In this document: one piece after another, positions 6,890 through 15,870 of the stretch
Layout of the letters: each line of letters starts with the position of its first letter
How positions within the stretch are numbered: the first letter of the stretch is position 1
DNA from: CAXQRU01 sp964226685
GTDB lineage: Bacteria; Pseudomonadota; Gammaproteobacteria; Pseudomonadales; Cellvibrionaceae
Length of the DNA: 19,253 bases
Direction: 5' to 3'
Assembly: GCA_964226685.1 (NCBI GenBank)
Contig: CAXQRU010000007.1
Location: forward strand, 1 to 19,253
Position numbers and translations under genes: made by a program
Notes under the pieces: model-generated
What the model was told of the DNA's origin: nothing
Seen by the model: only the letters and a program-made list of their open reading frames with translations
Databases searched by the model: none

Positions 6890-6906
6890 GCTATCTATTC
6901 GATAGC
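6890..6906 (-). terminator. Weak terminator-like hairpin at the end of the biosynthetic operon
   Basis: On the minus strand GCTATC-GAATA-GATAGC forms a six-base-pair stem at the end of the exporter remnant, followed after about ten bases by TTTTT. The stem is AT-rich and the T-run is distant, so this is at best a weak terminator. Confidence 0.3.
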
Positions 6907-8601
6907 GCAAGTTTTACATCATTCAGATGCCGAGAGGAATTAGGCATTAACCAAGGAGCTAATAGAGTAATTATAAAAATGGACATGACTCCACTAATCA
7001 ATAAAGAAAATCCCACCAATTTCAATCCACCCGGGACTCGTGCCTGCAATATGAGAATTAATGAACTCATCTGCTATTCGAAAGCGATTATTATCATCAA
7101 AATAGGCACTGCCCATATCATCAATACGGACTTGAGTCGCTATAAAGGTTAACACCACTAAGGATAAGCCAGTTCCGACTAGCCATGGTGCCCTGTTAGC
7201 CATAATAGGTTTGAGCAATTGCAGTAGCCACCGACTGATTCGATCTGGCCTTTGTTGCTTCTGGTTTTTGGAAGCTTTGGAACTTTGTAGAGATAGCCAT
7301 GCGGGAATTAACAAAAGAGAAATGATCATCGCCACGAACATACCAAAGGACATGGCAATACCAAAGTTTTTTAAACTAGTAATGCTGGTCACGGTGGATA
7401 CCGTGAAAGTCACACAGGTCGTTATGGTGGTTAAGATGACCGGTGACATCATCAATCGTAAGGTATTTGAAACGACAGCGGTTTGGTCTGGCTGAAGCTT
7501 TTTCTGTCGATAATATTCGGCCATCATATGAATTGCATCAGAAGAGCATATGGTGATCAAAAACACAGGTAATACGGAGGTTATTAAATCAAGAGGAATA
7601 CCCACGATAGCCATCATACCCAATGTCCAGATGGAACACATGATTACATTCACCAGAGGGATCAATACACCAAGAATTGTGCGAAAAAATATCGCTAGCG
7701 TTGCGCCAACCAAAATAACCACAATGGGAAATAAGGTTCCCATATCGGCATCAATCATTTGCTTTTGTTCTGCAAAAAATACCGGAACACCACCCACATA
7801 TACTTCATCTCGCCACTGAGGGTGGCTTTTTTGATAATCTTCAATAATGCGATTAACCTCATGATAAGCTCGCACTTGACCCTCAGCATCATCAGATAAA
7901 ATGCTCACCTCAATGGCGATTAATGCCGTCTTTTGATCGGGACTTAATATACTACTGGTCGTTAGCTCGTTATCCGTTACAGCCATGTTGACACGATCTA
8001 TATTGGGGGTTTGGGAATTGACCGTCACCATGGCGCGAAGTGTTCCATCAGGCTCTAGAAATATATTTTCTGAACCGGCTAGACTACTGACGTCAATAAT
8101 GGGGTTTATTCTCTCAGATAATGATTTCAAAAACTTTCTATCTGAATGGCTTACAGGAAAATTCTCTGCCAACCGAGCTACTTCCTTTATAACTTTAGCA
8201 TCCTTGCGCTGAACTCCCGACTGTAAAATTTTATTGATTCTTTCATTAAACTCGGGGTATTGATATTTTTTGTTAAAATCCTCTAACCTTTTAATATCAT
8301 TTTCTTCGACTAGATTTATCGTTTTGAATTTGTGAGTCAAATCAAATATTGATCTCAAGCTATCTTTATTAATAATCGAATTGGATTGGTAAATGGCAAC
8401 CAATATAGCATCATGGGTTCCGGTAAAATCATTTCTCATGGAAAATAAAGCGCTTCTTGAAGGATGATCTTTGGGCAACAAGTAGGGATTACTATCCTCT
8501 GATAAAAAACCAATAAAATAGGAAAAGCATACTGTGATTAGAAAAAGGAATAACAATATAAACTTGGGAAATCGCTCCACAAACCTTAAGTAACAATTCA
8601 T
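6891..8601 (-). pseudogene. RND/MMPL-family exporter, internally deleted and frameshifted
   Basis: The intact frame (8601 down to 6994, 535 codons) begins as a COG1033-type RND exporter: TM1 at about residues 13-31, a large periplasmic loop, five membrane segments (IVVILVGATLAIFF, then ICSSDAIHMMAEYY, then LKNFGIAMSFGMFVAMI) and TM7 (LVGTGLSLVVLTFIATQ). It then reaches DEFINSHIAGTSP, where the second periplasmic loop should start, and stops after 12 odd residues. Family members have roughly 750-850 residues. In another frame (about 7031 down to 6891) lies GGLKLVGFSLLISGVMSI followed by FIITLLAPWLMP, which aligns without gaps to TM6 of the same protein and so looks like the lost TM12. About 200-280 codons seem to be missing at about 7030. 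The ATG is three bases after the LolA-like gene. Confidence 0.8.
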
Positions 8602-8604
8602 CGT

Positions 8605-9423
8605 TTACTTCTCAGTCAACTTAGGATTAACATCCAAGTAATTTATTTTTTTCGATAATCCCCGATAGCTTAATTTATCCTCATCCACTGGAATATTATA
8701 AATAATTTTGGTGTAGTCAATTTCAGACTCTTTACCCGTTTCCATATTATTGGCAAGGAACTTTGTCACTGTCCAAATATCTTGAATTTTTTCAACGGAA
8801 ACCGACTCCATTGTTTTAAACAGAAGACCTTTTTCATCAAAATAGTGTTGCTGCAAAGCCAAATTGCGCTCTTTATCAACCCAAACTCTTACTTTATGAT
8901 AACCTGTTTTATTGATCACATCCTGGCTTACCGGAATTCGCTCTATCAACCATGCCTCCCTTCCCATGATCTTATCTTCACCAATCAAGGTGTTTTTATA
9001 GTCTCTAACTCTAGGTTTATCTAGGTCATAATAGTTAAATACTGACCCCATGAAAGAGCCACTTTTATCATTAGAACCAATACGGCGAACTTTTCTAAAA
9101 GCCGGAAAATAAATCCATTGATTATCATTTTTATTTAAATGCTCTTTGGTACTAGCCGTCAAAAAGGAAACGCCACGCACATCTGACGGGCTATGAAAAT
9201 AAATCACCTGTCGCTCTTCTTCATCACTGATGTCTTTTTGCAGCATATAAAACTCTCTTTCTCGAACCGTATTATTATCTTTTATACGAAGAAAGGCCGT
9301 GGCGCTATACGAGCTGCCATCATCAAAATCACGAACTTTCTCTAGAATACGATCGGCTGAAGGCTGTTGTGCCTGAGCAAAGGATGCCATCAATAACAAA
9401 TAAATTACTATAGGTTTCATCAT
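8605..9423 (-). CDS. LolA-like outer-membrane lipoprotein-sorting protein
   Basis: A 272-residue periplasmic protein with signal peptide MMKPIVIYLLLMASFAQA, cut before QQPSADR. The body is the beta-rich LolA/LolB-like fold of COG2834: ILEKVRDFDDGSSYSATAFL, a middle segment WIYFPAFRKVRRIGSNDKSG followed by SFMGSVFNYYDL, and VRVWVDKERNLALQQHYFDE. Such proteins are commonly encoded next to RND exporters of the COG1033 type and an outer-membrane barrel, as here, and are thought to carry lipids across the periplasm. Two adjacent ATGs (9423 and 9420) are possible; GGGG lies just upstream and fits both. The gene begins 13 bases after the barrel gene and ends three bases before the exporter. Confidence 0.85.
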   Translation of the reverse strand: MMKPIVIYLLLMASFAQAQQPSADRILEKVRDFDDGSSYSATAFLRIKDNNTVREREFYMLQKDISDEEERQVIYFHSPSDVRGVSFLTASTKEHLNKNDNQWIYFPAFRKVRRIGSNDKSGSFMGSVFNYYDLDKPRVRDYKNTLIGEDKIMGREAWLIERIPVSQDVINKTGYHKVRVWVDKERNLALQQHYFDEKGLLFKTMESVSVEKIQDIWTVTKFLANNMETGKESEIDYTKIIYNIPVDEDKLSYRGLSKKINYLDVNPKLTEK

Positions 9424-9436
9424 TCGTACCCCAATG

Positions 9437-10627
9437 TTAAAAAGTGTAGGTCAGCGCAATCCATAGACGGTCTCGATCTTTAAATTGCCCTAAAAAATTT
9501 TCGTTATCACCAGATAAAATATCGATATGAGTACGCCACTCCCAATGTCGATTGGGGCTATAGGCCAGCTTCATCTGATACAATTGGCCGCCCCCGTTAT
9601 AGTCAGCGTGTGTTACAGAAAAACGAAGATTAAGCGTATCTGACAGTAGGCGTCCATCGGCTGATAGGGTATACATTGGCTCATTCTCATTAGCAATGAG
9701 CATCGAGGACCAATCCATAATTTGGCTATCTGTGACTTGCATGGTGATCAACCAATTTTGATAAAGATAATCTACTCCCAACATCCACTGATCAACATCC
9801 CTCTTGATGAAACCGCCACTGACCGTATTAAAACCTCTGTTCGTAGTGTGAGCGAGTTCGGCTCGAACAACAACATCGCCAATTGGACGAGATAGACTAC
9901 CACCCCATAAAGTTTCACGTCGATACGTTAACTCTGGTGTTGCATCTTGAAAAGTAATTACAGGGTTATCGTGATATCCACGAAATGCATACACTGCCAT
10001 ATCTGTGTCTAACCAAAATGTTTGAGCGCGAAAGCCATACTCTGGATCTTTAGGGAGGACGTCTCTTTCTATACCTTCCGGTTGAAGAGCAAACTCACTG
10101 CCTATGGGAGGCAATTGGTTGGGTTTTGTGGAGAGAATAGCTAAGCCTTGAAGACTCCACTGCCCCATGGATGCTTCTAAGCGAAGCATGGGTAGGCTAA
10201 TGCGGTATTCATCGATATCAAACAATACAAAATTTTTTAGATCGAGAGGATTAACAATATCGACAATCCGTAAATCATCGGCCTGCCCCCAAACGACTTT
10301 TTGGTAACCGAGAAAAACATCCAAGTACTGCCCCCGAATGCCAAGATAAGCTTCTTCTACCCAAAAGCGCGTTCTATATTCACGGTCAGCTGCATCACTG
10401 TACTGTGATCTCCAATCGTAAACTGCATCGTACTCCCAGTAACCATCAAACTTCATTGACCACAAGGATTGATCGTAATCCAGCACTAAACCCAGGCGGT
10501 TTGTCTGTGTACTTAGTTGAGCAGAATCCAAGCCAAATCCCGCTCCACTCGATATAGAGACCTCATGATACACATTAGCACTCGCCGTTATCGATATGAG
10601 CAATAACAGAGTACTTAGATACCGCAA
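9437..10627 (-). CDS. Outer-membrane beta-barrel protein, DUF1302-like
   Basis: The 396-residue protein has a signal peptide (MRYLSTLLLLISITASANVY) and then alternating short strands rich in Tyr, Trp and Arg, ending in LWIALTYTF with a C-terminal Phe, the usual barrel-assembly signal. The segment VFLGYQKVVWGQADDLRIVD followed by IVNPLDLKNF is characteristic of DUF1302-type barrels found with LolA-like and RND proteins. The start is a TTG at 10627, chosen because GGAGG sits six bases before it; the start overlaps the end of the upstream dehydrogenase gene by 13 bases. It presumably places or passes the cluster product at the outer membrane; this role is inferred. Confidence 0.8.
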   Translation of the reverse strand: MRYLSTLLLLISITASANVYHEVSISSGAGFGLDSAQLSTQTNRLGLVLDYDQSLWSMKFDGYWEYDAVYDWRSQYSDAADREYRTRFWVEEAYLGIRGQYLDVFLGYQKVVWGQADDLRIVDIVNPLDLKNFVLFDIDEYRISLPMLRLEASMGQWSLQGLAILSTKPNQLPPIGSEFALQPEGIERDVLPKDPEYGFRAQTFWLDTDMAVYAFRGYHDNPVITFQDATPELTYRRETLWGGSLSRPIGDVVVRAELAHTTNRGFNTVSGGFIKRDVDQWMLGVDYLYQNWLITMQVTDSQIMDWSSMLIANENEPMYTLSADGRLLSDTLNLRFSVTHADYNGGGQLYQMKLAYSPNRHWEWRTHIDILSGDNENFLGQFKDRDRLWIALTYTF

Positions 10628-11367
10628 CTGTAGCCTCCATCAATCACAATGCTTTGCGCTGTAATCATACTGGCAGCTGGCGACGTTAAAAATAAAATGC
10701 TCTCAGAGACTTGTTTTGGCGTCACTAACTGTCTTAATGGGATGCGTTTTTTAATCGTACGAATGATTTTTTCTATTGGAACCCCCAAGGCATCGGCTTG
10801 AGGTTTTAGCTCTTCATAGAGCATAGGCGTATCGACCCAGCAAGGCAATACAGCATTGACCGTAATCTTTCTAGGTGCCCAATCCAGCGCTAATGATTTG
10901 GTTAATCCCAATAAGGCGTGTTTAGAGCTGACATAAGCCGAATTATTGGCTTTTCCTACTCGCCCTAATATCGATGAAACAATGACTACCCGCCCATCTT
11001 CATGGATCAATTCAGAAATGGAGCTAAACAAACGTTGTACAGATAGAAAATTTATTGAAATAATTTGATCCCATAACTGATCATCCGTTATGGAATTTTC
11101 ATAAGCAATGCCATGACTAATAATGACGTGATCCAATGAAGAGTGATTCATCAAATCAACAATGGATTGACTTTTTGTGAAATCAATTTCTATTGTGGTT
11201 AAACGCATTTTTTGATCGGGTGCCAAATTTTCTTTTAATGCTTGCAAAGCTTGAGCATTTCGATCAGCCGCAATAATATGATAGCCAGTACGCTCTAGGT
11301 AACTCGTGACTGTTGCAGCACCAATGCCACTGGCAGCGCCGGTAATTAATACATTTTTATTGCTCAT
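10615..11367 (-). CDS. Short-chain dehydrogenase/reductase
   Basis: A 250-residue classical SDR. It has the cofactor motif TGAASGIG near residues 9-16, Asp in IIAADRN at the end of beta 2 (suggests NAD(H) preference), the active-site Ser in VVIVSSILGRV, the catalytic YVSSK pair, and the late segment LFLTSPAASMITAQSIVIDG typical of 3-oxoacyl-ACP reductase relatives. The usual NNAG motif is replaced by ISHG, a divergence from FabG. GTG (11370) and ATG (11367) are adjacent; I choose the ATG, with AGGT upstream. It follows the FabG-like gene by nine bases. In the cluster it could reduce a ketone or alcohol intermediate that the first reductase does not use. Confidence 0.85.
   Translation of the reverse strand: MSNKNVLITGAASGIGAATVTSYLERTGYHIIAADRNAQALQALKENLAPDQKMRLTTIEIDFTKSQSIVDLMNHSSLDHVIISHGIAYENSITDDQLWDQIISINFLSVQRLFSSISELIHEDGRVVIVSSILGRVGKANNSAYVSSKHALLGLTKSLALDWAPRKITVNAVLPCWVDTPMLYEELKPQADALGVPIEKIIRTIKKRIPLRQLVTPKQVSESILFLTSPAASMITAQSIVIDGGYSCGI
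10634..10638 (-). promoter_or_regulatory. Strong Shine-Dalgarno deciding a TTG start
   Basis: GGAGG on the minus strand ends six bases before the TTG at 10627. It lies inside the 3' end of the dehydrogenase gene and explains how the barrel gene can begin at a rare start codon with overlap. Confidence 0.75.
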
Positions 11368-11376
11368 CACCTTACC

Positions 11377-12117
11377 TCAGGTCAAGGTCATGCCGCCATT
11401 CACTGGCAACACAATTCCCGTGATAAAATGGTTTTCTGGTTTGGCCAAAAATAAAACGGCTGCCGCAACATCTTCAGGACGCCCCAATGACTTTGATAGC
11501 AAGCGTTTTTTTATCTCTGACTCATGGCTCTCAATCAAATGATTAGCCATATCGGTTTGAATCACACCGGGCGCAACCGCATTCACTCGAATGCCTCTAC
11601 TAGCCACCTCAACGGCCAAGGCACGAGTTAAGGATTCCACCGCCCCCTTTGAAGCTGCATAGTGACACTGCCCCCTATTGGGTTGAGTGGCAGAAATCGA
11701 TGAGATATTAATAATGACCCCAGATCGAGCTGGCATCATCAATGCGAGTGCATTTTGACAACACAATAAAGTACCAATAATATTGGTTTGTAGAACCTCG
11801 TTAATATCGGATAAGTCAGTCGTTACTAGTAGGCCATCATGGGTGACGCCAGCATTATTAACCAAGACGTCCAAACGTCCAAAGTGGCTGTCAACCTCTG
11901 AAAAAAATGCTTCCACCTGATCTTGTAAACGTATATCACATGATTGATGAACAGTATCAGAGCCTATTTTTTTAAGATCGCTGATTAGCTCATCCACCAA
12001 CGATGAATGACGACGGTAGCAAAAGGCAATATCATAACCGGATTTTGCGAAATCTAAAGCAATAGCTCGACCAATACCACGGGTGGCACCAGTAATTAAA
12101 GCAACGGGATTACTCAT
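11377..12117 (-). CDS. FabG-like 3-oxoacyl-ACP reductase
   Basis: A 246-residue SDR very like FabG. It has TGATRGIG near residues 9-16, Arg-Arg in CYRRHSS after beta 2 (fits NADPH), NNAGVTHDGLL, INISSIS with the active-site Ser, YAASKGAVESLTRALA with the catalytic Tyr and Lys, RVNAVAPGVIQTDMA and a C-terminal GGMTLT. The enzyme would reduce the beta-keto group after each ketosynthase cycle, using an acyl-ACP substrate in the cytoplasm. The ATG at 12117 is one base after the stop of the aminotransferase-reductase gene, so translation is coupled. The gene symbol is left blank because a housekeeping fabG is expected elsewhere. Confidence 0.9.
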   Translation of the reverse strand: MSNPVALITGATRGIGRAIALDFAKSGYDIAFCYRRHSSLVDELISDLKKIGSDTVHQSCDIRLQDQVEAFFSEVDSHFGRLDVLVNNAGVTHDGLLVTTDLSDINEVLQTNIIGTLLCCQNALALMMPARSGVIINISSISATQPNRGQCHYAASKGAVESLTRALAVEVASRGIRVNAVAPGVIQTDMANHLIESHESEIKKRLLSKSLGRPEDVAAAVLFLAKPENHFITGIVLPVNGGMTLT

Positions 12118-12118
12118 T

Positions 12119-14965
12119 TCACATCGACTCCGAACATTTGTTCTCGGCTAAAACTAAACCGTGTTTTTTTGCATAGCTCATCATAGTTTTCACTTGCTCT
12201 TTAGTAATATGGCCGTAAGAATAATGGCCCTGATAATTTTCTAAACCGAGCACAATGGTCTCCGCCATACAGGCATACACCTGTCCTTCTTTTAAATAGG
12301 CTCTTGCCCTTGGATCCAAGCTTTCACCCTGTGGCGTTTTCACGATCCCACCGCGTAAGCAATGGATATCTGGCCGGCTCTCTAACAAGCTATCTGAGAT
12401 ATTGTGAGGCACTGCAATATCACAAATCAAAACATCCTGTTTTAGATGTTTTGATTGAATGAAGGATTCAGAGGCATTCGCACAAGAAATTAGTAGATCC
12501 GCCGTAATTAATTCCTGGGGATCATCTGTCACTTTAATGAGGTGCTCTCTTTGAGCATTGCGATCAAACCACTCATAGATCTTCTGACCAGCCTGGGGAT
12601 TTTGATAAAATGACTCTCTTAGCCACTGATTATCTCGAGCAAACGGCCATAATTGCGCCGCCATACCCGTCGGTATTTTTTGGGTCACTAAGTTCATTAG
12701 TACCTCTTGGTAGACTTGATACGCGGTTTTAATGACTCGTTTAATAGACCCTAAACGACCACTGCCTAATAACACAAGTGACTGACAATGATCGGCGATT
12801 AATGAGCTGCAGACTGAGCCGATATTGCCTGCTGCACCAATAACAGCTACCTGACCAATAGTGCATTCATTATTTTCTACAACCGCTAATGTCGCATCTA
12901 TTGCCATAGCTACAGTTAAGGCATTGCCGGTCGTCAAATGAATTCCAGGCGTATTGACCGCTTTTCCATTATTGGTGATGACGGATGTAAACATACCCAA
13001 GCCAGCAATGTGACAACCATCATCACGTGCAACGGCAAGACGCTCATCAATCGCCGATCGCAGCTCTTGTAAATCATTATTTTCTAAACAGTCGCTGATT
13101 TGTTGAGACGTTGCATTGATTGGGTAAAGGGTAAAATCAACGGTTTTACCGGATAAAGAACGAATACGCACAGGAGCAAAGGGCGCAACACGACGATCAA
13201 ATGACAAACGATCTAATAACACTTGGGTTTGCTGAGCATTAAAAGAATTGAGAGAAGGGTCGACCTCTTTGATCCATTCACTGGCAATAAGATGATTAAT
13301 AAATGCGACTTGATAATCGGCTTTACCTTCTAGCGTTGTTATCCCTAAGTTTTGGTAGTATGGCCTATAATCTTTTGGTGTTAAATAAAAATCATCTAAG
13401 CCGCTCACCAAATACGATAAGATATAACCGGTATCTTGATACCTCAGCGCCAAGCAAATCGCTTCTAATGATTGATATAGGTGCTCAATATTGTCATTAT
13501 TGATGAAGACGCTCGGTTCAATTCGAACCACATTGCCCTGACTGGCCGGAGGTGCAACACGAATATTATTTTTAGCCAGTAAGTGCCCTGCAACCAAGTA
13601 ACCAATCGCGCCTTGATAAGCCGTGGTCTTAATTAACAAGGATGGCGACGCAGTGAAATCCGTAAATTCAATGCCAAATAATAAACCCTTACCCCGCACC
13701 TCCTTGATAATATCAGGATACCGGAGTTGAAGCTTATCAAGGGCTTTTTTAAGTTGTTCGCCTCGCTCGCGAATCACATACAAATAATAAGATTGATCAT
13801 CTACCAAGAACTCGATAAAGCGCTTTGCAATACGTGCAGACCAATCATCCTCTCCAAAGGTCGAACTTTGTAGCAAATCAAAGCCTGATAAATATTGGCT
13901 TTCTCTAATTGCCACCAAACCAATTTTGGCAACACCGCCAGCTAAGCCCTTTGACAGCACCACATAATCTGGCCTCAAACCAATTTGACTACCCGCCAGA
14001 AATGAACCACAACGACCACAGCCCGATTGCACTTCGTCGGCAATCATTGGTATTTGATACTGACGAGCTAGTCGGTTTAACTGCTGAGCTTGCTCACTCG
14101 ATAAGCAATGGACGCCACCCTCACCTTGAACTGGCTCTACCAATAAACCAGCCATCAAAGGGTATGGCTTTAGCTCCAAGCTGATGCGGTTATCTCGAAC
14201 AACAGGCTCTAATAAGTAATCGGTGTAAGCATCGATACTTTCGTATTCAATCGCTGCAATATCAATAAATTGAGCCTGCAAACCTAAACGACGCAATGGC
14301 TTTCGATACATTTCCCCATAGGTTAGCTGTATCGAAAGGTTTAATTTTCCATGAAAGCCATTTTTTAATGCTAAAAAAATGGGTGGGTTGTTTAATTTTT
14401 TTTGATTGTATTCAACAATCCAAGATATACGTTCAATGTGAGGCATATCCATTAACGGCGGTAATCCTGCTAATACTCCGTCAGTTAGATCCCAATGAGC
14501 GTCTTCCATAAAATGGATCTTATCTAGCTGTTGCTGGCACCGTTGGGCAAGAGCATCTAGCTTATAACCTCGACTCATTTCTGCATGCTTTAATGCGACC
14601 TCGACCGACTCGGCACCGGTGGACGAAAAAGCACACATGAAGGGTTCATTCCAACCCGTCTCTTGTTGTAAAAGAGGGTTGATAAAGGCTGCCAAATCAG
14701 CCGCGCCAGTGCGTATTGAAAATTGATTGTGAAATGCCGTACCTTGATCAATTTGTTCTTGTAATACTCGAATCATTTCAGGGTGATTATGACCAAGAAT
14801 GGTTGCACCATAACCACCTAATAAATCTAAAATAGCCTGTTCATTGCCATTTTCATCGTAACAATATAAATACTGCCCCTTGGCACGATGAAAACAATAA
14901 TCGAGACCGACACTATGCAAAGCGGCGGCTAAAGAAGGCTTGCAATACGATTGATAACTACTCAT
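12119..14965 (-). CDS. Class III aminotransferase fused to acyl-ACP reductase (AAR-like)
   Basis: A 948-residue, two-domain protein. Residues about 40-490 are a fold-type I class III aminotransferase: LLGGYGATILGHNHP (49-62), SSTGAESVEVAL (114-125), GFHGK (203-207), EPVQGEGG (277-284), DEVQSG (Asp310) and the probable PLP lysine Lys339 in LSKG. From about 650 to the end it resembles cyanobacterial long-chain acyl-ACP reductase: GLGMFTSVI (655-663), TTGNALTVAMAI, the nucleotide loop GAAGNIG (710-716) and YACMAETIVLGLENYQGHYS, whose Cys899 aligns with the catalytic Cys (294 in the Synechococcus enzyme as I remember it), followed by GHITKEQV. The expected chemistry is acyl-ACP to aldehyde to primary amine. 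TamH of tambjamine synthesis performs an analogous step. The gene overlaps its upstream neighbour as ATGA. Confidence 0.88.
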   Translation of the reverse strand: MSSYQSYCKPSLAAALHSVGLDYCFHRAKGQYLYCYDENGNEQAILDLLGGYGATILGHNHPEMIRVLQEQIDQGTAFHNQFSIRTGAADLAAFINPLLQQETGWNEPFMCAFSSTGAESVEVALKHAEMSRGYKLDALAQRCQQQLDKIHFMEDAHWDLTDGVLAGLPPLMDMPHIERISWIVEYNQKKLNNPPIFLALKNGFHGKLNLSIQLTYGEMYRKPLRRLGLQAQFIDIAAIEYESIDAYTDYLLEPVVRDNRISLELKPYPLMAGLLVEPVQGEGGVHCLSSEQAQQLNRLARQYQIPMIADEVQSGCGRCGSFLAGSQIGLRPDYVVLSKGLAGGVAKIGLVAIRESQYLSGFDLLQSSTFGEDDWSARIAKRFIEFLVDDQSYYLYVIRERGEQLKKALDKLQLRYPDIIKEVRGKGLLFGIEFTDFTASPSLLIKTTAYQGAIGYLVAGHLLAKNNIRVAPPASQGNVVRIEPSVFINNDNIEHLYQSLEAICLALRYQDTGYILSYLVSGLDDFYLTPKDYRPYYQNLGITTLEGKADYQVAFINHLIASEWIKEVDPSLNSFNAQQTQVLLDRLSFDRRVAPFAPVRIRSLSGKTVDFTLYPINATSQQISDCLENNDLQELRSAIDERLAVARDDGCHIAGLGMFTSVITNNGKAVNTPGIHLTTGNALTVAMAIDATLAVVENNECTIGQVAVIGAAGNIGSVCSSLIADHCQSLVLLGSGRLGSIKRVIKTAYQVYQEVLMNLVTQKIPTGMAAQLWPFARDNQWLRESFYQNPQAGQKIYEWFDRNAQREHLIKVTDDPQELITADLLISCANASESFIQSKHLKQDVLICDIAVPHNISDSLLESRPDIHCLRGGIVKTPQGESLDPRARAYLKEGQVYACMAETIVLGLENYQGHYSYGHITKEQVKTMMSYAKKHGLVLAENKCSESM

Positions 14966-15870
14966 CCCCGGCCACCAAATTCCATTTTTGCCTGGATATA
15001 AACCTCAGAAGAACTCGGACTAAACAATTCAATCTGATGCTGATTATTAACTTTATTTTGGAAATGATGAGAAAGCCAAGCAATGCTTGATAATATTCCT
15101 CCCCATCTTGGTTCTTCCTTTAAATACAAATACTTGTCATTTAATACCTGAAAAATTGACTGAGTTTTATTAACTGAACATGATGGAGGATGAGAACAGG
15201 ACAAATTCACTTGATTTAACTGAGCTATTGAGATAGCTTTAGTCACACTCGCTCTTTGTAAAATCAGTGCAACAGCACCAGCAAACCCTGCCTGCTCATT
15301 TTCTTTTGAGAAGGGCTTTTCTAAATAATCACAAGAACTACCTGCACTTACCACTAAAGCCGTATCAATATAACCATGTTGCAAATTAAACATTGCTTCC
15401 TTTAAAGCAGAGATCGCACCAACTTCGTCTCGAACAAAGGCACAACAATCACCACGAAGATTAAAAAAAATGCTAATCATGCCCAGTAAATTATTACCAA
15501 GCCCTTTAATTGCTAAGAACGGGCTTACACTACGACTTTGCCATAGATGCTTTAACAAGCTTTCATTTTTTTGCTTTTCTCGCCATTGATTGATGGCATC
15601 ATGATAATCATCAATATCACTGTGTTGGTGTCCAGCCTGATTGACATACAAACCAAATCGATCACCAAGATTATTCGTATCAATCTTTGCCATTGAAAAT
15701 GCACGTTCACAAGCAGAAATTGCTTCAGCACCTGAACGGCAAGAAAAACGCTCAAATTTTCTGGACAATGGCTTTGCTAGCTCAGCCATTGACTTCAAAT
15801 ATGCATAATTTGCATTCAACATTTCTGGTGGTGCGACTATAGCGTAGCCTGTCAATAGGGCAGAAGTCAT
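14962..15870 (-). CDS. Short ketosynthase-like protein without catalytic residues
   Basis: The 302-residue protein has the first half of a thiolase-fold ketosynthase: MTSALLTGYAIVAPPEM, an SGAEAISACERAF helix, GLYVNQAG, and a nucleophile-elbow region FFNLRGDCCAFVRDEVGAIS followed by the usual helix and DTALVVSAGSS strand. At the active-site position my alignment gives Asp148 instead of Cys. The HGTxT and GHxxGAAG motifs of the second half are absent and the protein is about 100 residues short. It resembles the accessory ketosynthase-like partners in aryl-polyene clusters. It may be a partner or scaffold of the intact synthase upstream, with which it shares TGATG. It could also be decaying, but its frame is intact and both ends overlap neighbours. 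Confidence 0.7.
   Translation of the reverse strand: MTSALLTGYAIVAPPEMLNANYAYLKSMAELAKPLSRKFERFSCRSGAEAISACERAFSMAKIDTNNLGDRFGLYVNQAGHQHSDIDDYHDAINQWREKQKNESLLKHLWQSRSVSPFLAIKGLGNNLLGMISIFFNLRGDCCAFVRDEVGAISALKEAMFNLQHGYIDTALVVSAGSSCDYLEKPFSKENEQAGFAGAVALILQRASVTKAISIAQLNQVNLSCSHPPSCSVNKTQSIFQVLNDKYLYLKEEPRWGGILSSIAWLSHHFQNKVNNQHQIELFSPSSSEVYIQAKMEFGGRG

Noticed and set aside
6803..6890. MerR-type metal-responsive promoter before the permease (TTGATT with a roughly 19-base spacer)
   Set aside because: Neither the -35/-10 boxes nor a dyad in the spacer are good enough to support it.
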